Shown: positions 33,983 through 37,938 of the stretch, piece after piece | Layout of the letters: each line of letters opens with the position of its first letter | Numbering within the stretch: position 1 is the stretch's first letter | Origin: Gammaproteobacteria bacterium | Lineage (GTDB): Bacteria > Pseudomonadota > Gammaproteobacteria > Chromatiales > Chromatiaceae | Direction: 5' to 3' | Length of the DNA: 37,938 nucleotides | Assembly (NCBI GenBank): GCA_011389885.1 | Contig: JAABTK010000047.1 | Span: 1 to 37,938, forward strand | The notes under the pieces: generated by a model | What the model saw: the letters and a program-made list of their open reading frames with translations, nothing else | The model's database searches: none | Told to the model about the DNA's origin: nothing | Made by a program: the position numbers and the translations under genes

Positions 33983-36900
33983 GGCGTTTCCTCCATGTGG
34001 GCGAAGATCGGCCCCAGCAGCCTCTGCGCCAGCGTCTCGAAGGTCTCGCCCAGGGCCTCGCCCGTGGGAAAGGCCAGGCGATGGTAGGGCTTGGCCCATT
34101 CGCCGGGCTTGGACCCGGACCCGGAGCGGCTGTCCGACCACGCTCGGCCGGCCCTCTTCATCGCCTTTGCCCGCTCCCCCTTGGCGTGCAGTTCCTGCAT
34201 ATAGGCCCAGCTCGCCTTGGGAAACAGCGGCAGGGGCTCGCGCAGGCCCGCCCAATAGGCCTCCAGCAGATCGCCCATGGCCGCCACGGCCTCGTCCGGC
34301 TCCAGGGGCCGCAGGGTCAGTAGGCCTCCTTGGCTGAACCAGCGGCTGTGACGCGCCGCCGCGGGCAGGTCGAGGAGGTTTAGCGCCAGGTGGCGCACCC
34401 AAAACGCCAGCCTTTCGTTGGCCCAGGGTGCGCGGGTGAGGCAGTGGTGCAGGCCCTGATCGGTGATGCCGTCCAGGGTCCCGTCCAGGGTCAGCGCCTG
34501 GTGGCGGAAATGCAGGCCCAGGCCCTGTGGCGGGCCGGCGGGCAGTTTGGGGGCCGTCTCTTCGGCAAACCGCGCCACCTGGTCCCACAACCGCACAAAG
34601 GTCTGATCGCCCCAGCCGCCATGGGGCAGCAGGCCGCGGGCGCGCTCCAGGGCCATCAACTCTTGGGCGTCGCCGCCCTCCAAACAGGCCGCCAACAGCC
34701 GCTCCTCCAGCGCCAGCCCTTCGAAATACGGCAATTCCCGGGGCTCGCGGGATTCCAGCTCTTCGGCCCCCTCCTCAATTTGCACCCCCAGGCGTTCGCG
34801 CAGGAAATAGCGCACCGGCCCGGCGATAAAGCGCAGCAGTTGCCCAAGCTCGATTTGGCGCCACTCGGCATCGGGCTCGGGCAGGGCCTTCGGCACGAAG
34901 TTCGGCAGGCCCTGCTCACCCCGGGTGCGGGCCAGCTCGGAGAGTTCCCGGGAATAGCTGAACAGCCGCGGGTGGCCTGCGAAATAGCGGCGGCTGAAGG
35001 GTTGCAACGGGTGGTGCACCACCAGGCGCTCGCGCACCTTCTTGGGGTCGCCCTCGGGCTTCAGATAGCGCGTATCCAGGTAATCCAACAGTTCATCCAC
35101 CAGCACCGAGGGCGGCTTGGGGCTATTGTCCCGCAGGTCCAGGCCGGTGTAGCTGATATAGAGGTAATGGCGGGCGGAGATCAGGGCCTCCAGGAACAGA
35201 TACCGATCATCCGCCCGGCGGGAGCGGTCACCCAGGCGAAAGTGTTTGGCCATTAGGTCGAACCCCAGCGGCCGCTCGTCCCGCGGAAAAGCCCCGTCGT
35301 TCAGGCCCACTAGGCACACGGCCTTGAAGGGCAGGGCGCGCATCGGGGTCAGGGTGCAGAGGGTGACCCCGCCGGCCAGAAAGCGATGGCCGCCGCCGGC
35401 CTGCTCCACCAGGGTCCGCAGGTGAAGCAACAGCACCTCCAGCTCCACCGGGTCGCGATAGCCGGCCAACTCCATCTCCTCGACCAGCGCCGCCAGCGCG
35501 TCGCGCAGGGCCTGCACCTGGGCCTCCTCCTCCTGATCCGGGGCGAAGCAACGGTCCAGCAACCGATTCAGCCGCGCCGCCCAGCCCGCCGGGTCCAGCG
35601 GCCGTTGCAACTCGGTTTGCAGCTCAAACAGGGTCTCGGCGAAGGCCGCGGCGCCCCCGGCCAGATCGGCGCCGCCGCCCTCCACCTCGTCATAGGGCAG
35701 GCGGCCGTCGAACAGCCGCCAGTCCTCCCCGCGCATGGCGTAACCCAACAACAGCCGATCCAGCCCGGCGCGCCAACTGTTCTGCTGCGTCGCCGGCAGC
35801 CCCAGCTCTGCCCGATGGGCCCCGTCCCGGCCCCAGCGGATGCCGGCGTCGTGCAGCCAGTGCAGCAGCCGCGGCAACTCCGCCTCCGGCAGACCGAAGC
35901 GCCGCGCCACCGCCGGCGTCTCCAACAGCGCCGCCATCGCGTCCAGCTCAAAGCGCCCGCGAGGCAGCTCCAATAACCGGAAAAAGCTCTCCACCAACGG
36001 GCTCTCGGCGCTCAGGCCGCGGTCCGACAAGCTATAGGGAATGCCCGGGCGGTCGCCGGACTCGGAAAACACCGCCTCCAGCGCCGGGGCGTAACGGTCC
36101 ATATCCGGGACCATCACCAGCACATCCGCCGGTTGCAGCCCAGGGTCGCGCCGAAAAAGCTCCAGCAACTGATCGTACAGCGCCTCCGCCTCGCGCATCG
36201 GGCTGTGGCAGGCGTGGATCTGTAGCGTAAGATCGTCCGCCGGCCAGGGCGCGGGGGCGTCGGGCGTCTCCCCCTCCGCCAAGGCCCGATGCCCGCCGCG
36301 CAGCCGCAAAATATCGTTCTGCAGGCGGCCCAGCAGGGTGTCGTCCGCGGCCGCCTCGAAGCCCTCGCCGCCGGCGCCGGGGTCGTAATCCTGAAGGATG
36401 GCGAACAGATCCCGCCCCTGCCGCCCCAAGGACCCCAACAGCGGATTGCCCACCTCCAAATACAACTCGGCGCCGTCCGCCGCCAACTCCAAACGGGCCT
36501 CCTCGTCTTCGGACACCACCCCGCCCCACTCATCGGCGCAGGGGTTCAGCAAAAACAGCTCCACCTCGACCGCCTCAGACAGCCGGCGCAGCACCTCCAG
36601 ATAACCGGGCGATAGGGTCGGGATACCGAACAAGGACAGCCGCCGCGGCAAGCGGAGGCGAATCTCCGCATCATCCAGCGCAAAGAACCGCTCCTGCAAA
36701 TGCACCCAATGCGCCCCCCCGGCGCTAAGCCGGCGCCACAGCTCCGCCTGCCAGGCATCGCCCTCCACCGCCCCATCGCCCCGCTCCCAGGCCAGGATCC
36801 AGTCCGGCCGGTAGACCAAATAACGGTCAAACAGCAGCGCCAGCCGCGAGGCGAACTGATACGCCTTCAGCGCATCCCCGTCGGCCAGGTAACGGGCCAC

Positions 36901-37227
36901 CGGCGCAAAGCGGGGATCCTCCCGCAACGCCTTCAGATGGTGCAAAATGCCCCAGGCCATAACCGCCGGGGCAAAGCGATTGTCCCGCGGAATATCGTCA
37001 AACAGGCGCGAAAACACCCCCCAAACGAACCCCGCCGGCAGCGGAAAACGGGTATTGGCGCAAACCCCCAACGCATCGGCCAGCCGCAGCGACAGCCAGC
37101 GCCCCATGCCCGGGTGCGGCACCACGACCTCCGCGGCCTCCAACGGCGACGGTGGATCCGCCGCCAAGCGCCCGGCCAAACCGCCAGCCAATACCTCGAG
37201 ACGATTGCTTTGATGAAGGAACAGCAT
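33979..37227 (-). CDS. recC: RecC, exodeoxyribonuclease V gamma subunit
   Basis: The 1082-aa subunit is a catalytically dead helicase/nuclease-like protein that scans for Chi and splits the duplex. The start MLFLHQSNRLEVLAGGLA is the standard RecC N-terminus, and blocks such as VVPHPGMGRWLSLRLA, FPLPAGFVWGVF, SLFGIPTLSPGYLEVL, DVLVMVPDMDRYAP, GIPYSLSDR and LVGLNDGAFPRDERPLGFDLM are all RecC hallmarks. I start at ATG 37227, with GGAG six bases upstream; ATG 37245 would add six residues. A TACAAT -10 (minus strand, 37265-37260) lies 33 bases upstream without a good -35. It is first of the recC-recB-recD operon, and its stop overlaps recB. Confidence 0.95.
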   Translation of the reverse strand: MLFLHQSNRLEVLAGGLAGRLAADPPSPLEAAEVVVPHPGMGRWLSLRLADALGVCANTRFPLPAGFVWGVFSRLFDDIPRDNRFAPAVMAWGILHHLKALREDPRFAPVARYLADGDALKAYQFASRLALLFDRYLVYRPDWILAWERGDGAVEGDAWQAELWRRLSAGGAHWVHLQERFFALDDAEIRLRLPRRLSLFGIPTLSPGYLEVLRRLSEAVEVELFLLNPCADEWGGVVSEDEEARLELAADGAELYLEVGNPLLGSLGRQGRDLFAILQDYDPGAGGEGFEAAADDTLLGRLQNDILRLRGGHRALAEGETPDAPAPWPADDLTLQIHACHSPMREAEALYDQLLELFRRDPGLQPADVLVMVPDMDRYAPALEAVFSESGDRPGIPYSLSDRGLSAESPLVESFFRLLELPRGRFELDAMAALLETPAVARRFGLPEAELPRLLHWLHDAGIRWGRDGAHRAELGLPATQQNSWRAGLDRLLLGYAMRGEDWRLFDGRLPYDEVEGGGADLAGGAAAFAETLFELQTELQRPLDPAGWAARLNRLLDRCFAPDQEEEAQVQALRDALAALVEEMELAGYRDPVELEVLLLHLRTLVEQAGGGHRFLAGGVTLCTLTPMRALPFKAVCLVGLNDGAFPRDERPLGFDLMAKHFRLGDRSRRADDRYLFLEALISARHYLYISYTGLDLRDNSPKPPSVLVDELLDYLDTRYLKPEGDPKKVRERLVVHHPLQPFSRRYFAGHPRLFSYSRELSELARTRGEQGLPNFVPKALPEPDAEWRQIELGQLLRFIAGPVRYFLRERLGVQIEEGAEELESREPRELPYFEGLALEERLLAACLEGGDAQELMALERARGLLPHGGWGDQTFVRLWDQVARFAEETAPKLPAGPPQGLGLHFRHQALTLDGTLDGITDQGLHHCLTRAPWANERLAFWVRHLALNLLDLPAAARHSRWFSQGGLLTLRPLEPDEAVAAMGDLLEAYWAGLREPLPLFPKASWAYMQELHAKGERAKAMKRAGRAWSDSRSGSGSKPGEWAKPYHRLAFPTGEALGETFETLAQRLLGPIFAHMEETP

Positions 37228-37274
37228 CTTCGGCTCCTTGCCCAATTGGATAAGCCCCCATTGTACCCGCTAGG

Positions 37275-37293
37275 GGGCTCAAAACGTGAGCCC
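37275..37293. repeat. Inverted repeat upstream of recC
   Basis: GGGCTC-AAAACGT-GAGCCC is a perfect 6-bp dyad with a 7-base loop, about 48 bases before recC. It is followed on the plus strand by AAAAAG, so it is not a standard terminator in either direction. It could be an operator, or mark the edge of sequence disturbed by the neighbouring insertion element. Confidence 0.4.
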
Positions 37294-37443
37294 AAAAAGC
37301 AGGACGAGAGGAAACAAAGGAGGCTCCTTTTCGACCCGTGTGGGTGGCGGGGCCTTCCGCGGGCGGCTTGCGAGGTTGGGTGCAACCCCAAGATGTTGTA
37401 GATTAGGGCATCCCGTCCCCTTGGCCTGATCGGAGCAATACCC

Positions 37444-37938
37444 ATGAACGAAGTGTCGCTTTTCACCGCCGCCCTTGGCCTGCAAGCCCCTTGGCAAGTC
37501 ACCGATGTTCGATTTTCGCCGGAGTCGAATCGGATCGAGTTCGAGGTCGGGTTCGAAAGAGGGGCGCATTTCGGTTGTCCGGGGTGCGGGTGTGAAGCGC
37601 CGGTGCATGACACCCAGGAGCGGGAGTGGCGACACCTGAACTTCTTCCAGTACGCGGCCTACCTGCATGCGCGGGTGCCGCGGGTGCGCTGTGCCCATTG
37701 CGGGAAGACGCTTCAGGTCGAGGCTCCGTGGGCGCGTGCGGGGGCGGGGTTCACGTTGCTGATGGAGGCGCTGTTGGTGACGCTGGCCAAGGCGATGCCG
37801 GTGGCGCAGATCGCGGCGCTGCTGGGCGTGAGCGGCAATCGGATTTGGCGGGTGTTGGACCACTATGTGCCGCAGGCGCGCGCCCAAGCGGACTATTCCG
37901 AGGTCAGGGACCTGGGGGTCGATGAAAAGTCCTGCCGC
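37444..37938 (+). mobile_element. ISL3-family transposase, 5' part (runs off the window)
   Basis: From ATG 37444 the frame is open for 165 codons to the window end. It begins MNEVSLFTAALGLQAPWQV and has the ISL3 zinc-ribbon region (FGCPGCGCEAPVHDT, then VRCAHCGK) and WRHLNFFQYAAYLHARVPRV. A helix-turn-helix region follows (VAQIAALLGVSGNRIWRVL), and the frame reaches LGVDEKSCR, the first Asp of the DDE catalytic domain. The element's left end is probably between about 37400 and 37443, but I cannot define the terminal repeat or target duplication. The sequence at 37322-37365 (CTCCTTTTCGACCCGTGTGG, GGTGGCGGGG) resembles 14063-14095, another dispersed repeat. Confidence 0.9.

Noticed and set aside
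30384-34588. RecB beginning about 200 residues upstream
   Set aside because: The extension lies inside recC in another frame; the family N-terminus and an ATGA overlap place the start at 33982.
37400-37443. Left inverted repeat of the ISL3 element
   Set aside because: The right end is outside the window, so no pair can be matched; GGGCATCCCGTCCCC near 37408 is only a possibility.

Overview
The window is high-GC, gene-dense proteobacterial chromosome. Periplasmic nitrate reductase with NapGH, a NorD-type protein, a CbrA-like SSF histidine kinase, RecBCD and the general style of the proteins point to a gammaproteobacterium. A Chromatiales-type (purple sulfur or relative) host is my best guess, by inference only. 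No rRNA, tRNA or CRISPR array was seen.

Layout. 1-3050 is a worn accessory stretch: a YefM/Phd antitoxin with a toxin interrupted by an amber codon, an alpha/beta hydrolase, a decayed PqiA-domain gene and a transposase stub ending in GGGGACACCC repeats. 3051-8712 is a nap operon (napF-D-A-G-H-B) behind a perfect FNR-type box; napH and napB are joined in one open frame at a C8 tract. 8713-10171 holds a composite dispersed repeat, a truncated cytochrome c gene and a striking array of six GGGGACACCC followed by six GGGTGTCC(C) copies. 10172-13403 is a three-gene, translationally coupled set (small membrane protein, polyferredoxin membrane protein, NorD) behind a Dnr/FNR-like box, without norCB or norQ nearby. 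13404-14193 is repeat DNA.

14194-18689 encodes a small membrane protein, a sodium/solute symporter-histidine kinase and a sigma-54 response regulator, from a strong promoter that would give a leaderless message. 18690-19192 is again repeats. 19193-20429 (minus) is a glycosyltransferase and a small conserved protein; 20598-23496 (plus) is a glycine-zipper protein, a PepSY-like protein and an OmpR/PhoQ-like two-component pair, with an 11-bp-period direct repeat in its promoter. 23707-24654 (minus) is a LysR regulator with a plausible autoregulatory site. 25178-28322 holds two proteins I cannot assign (261-aa membrane protein, 716-aa soluble protein). 28560-37227 (minus) is recC-recB-recD, all overlapping by a few bases. 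37444 to the end is the start of an ISL3-family transposase.

How it fits together. The nap genes would reduce nitrate in the periplasm under low oxygen (FNR box), and the norD group would be the accessory remnant of a nitric oxide reductase locus. Three signalling units and several decayed genes are separated by intergenic repeats, most of them copies or pieces of one roughly 230-bp element. The oddest signals are the napH-napB fusion at a mononucleotide tract, the inverted 6+6 repeat array inside a broken cytochrome gene, and the unassigned 716-aa protein.
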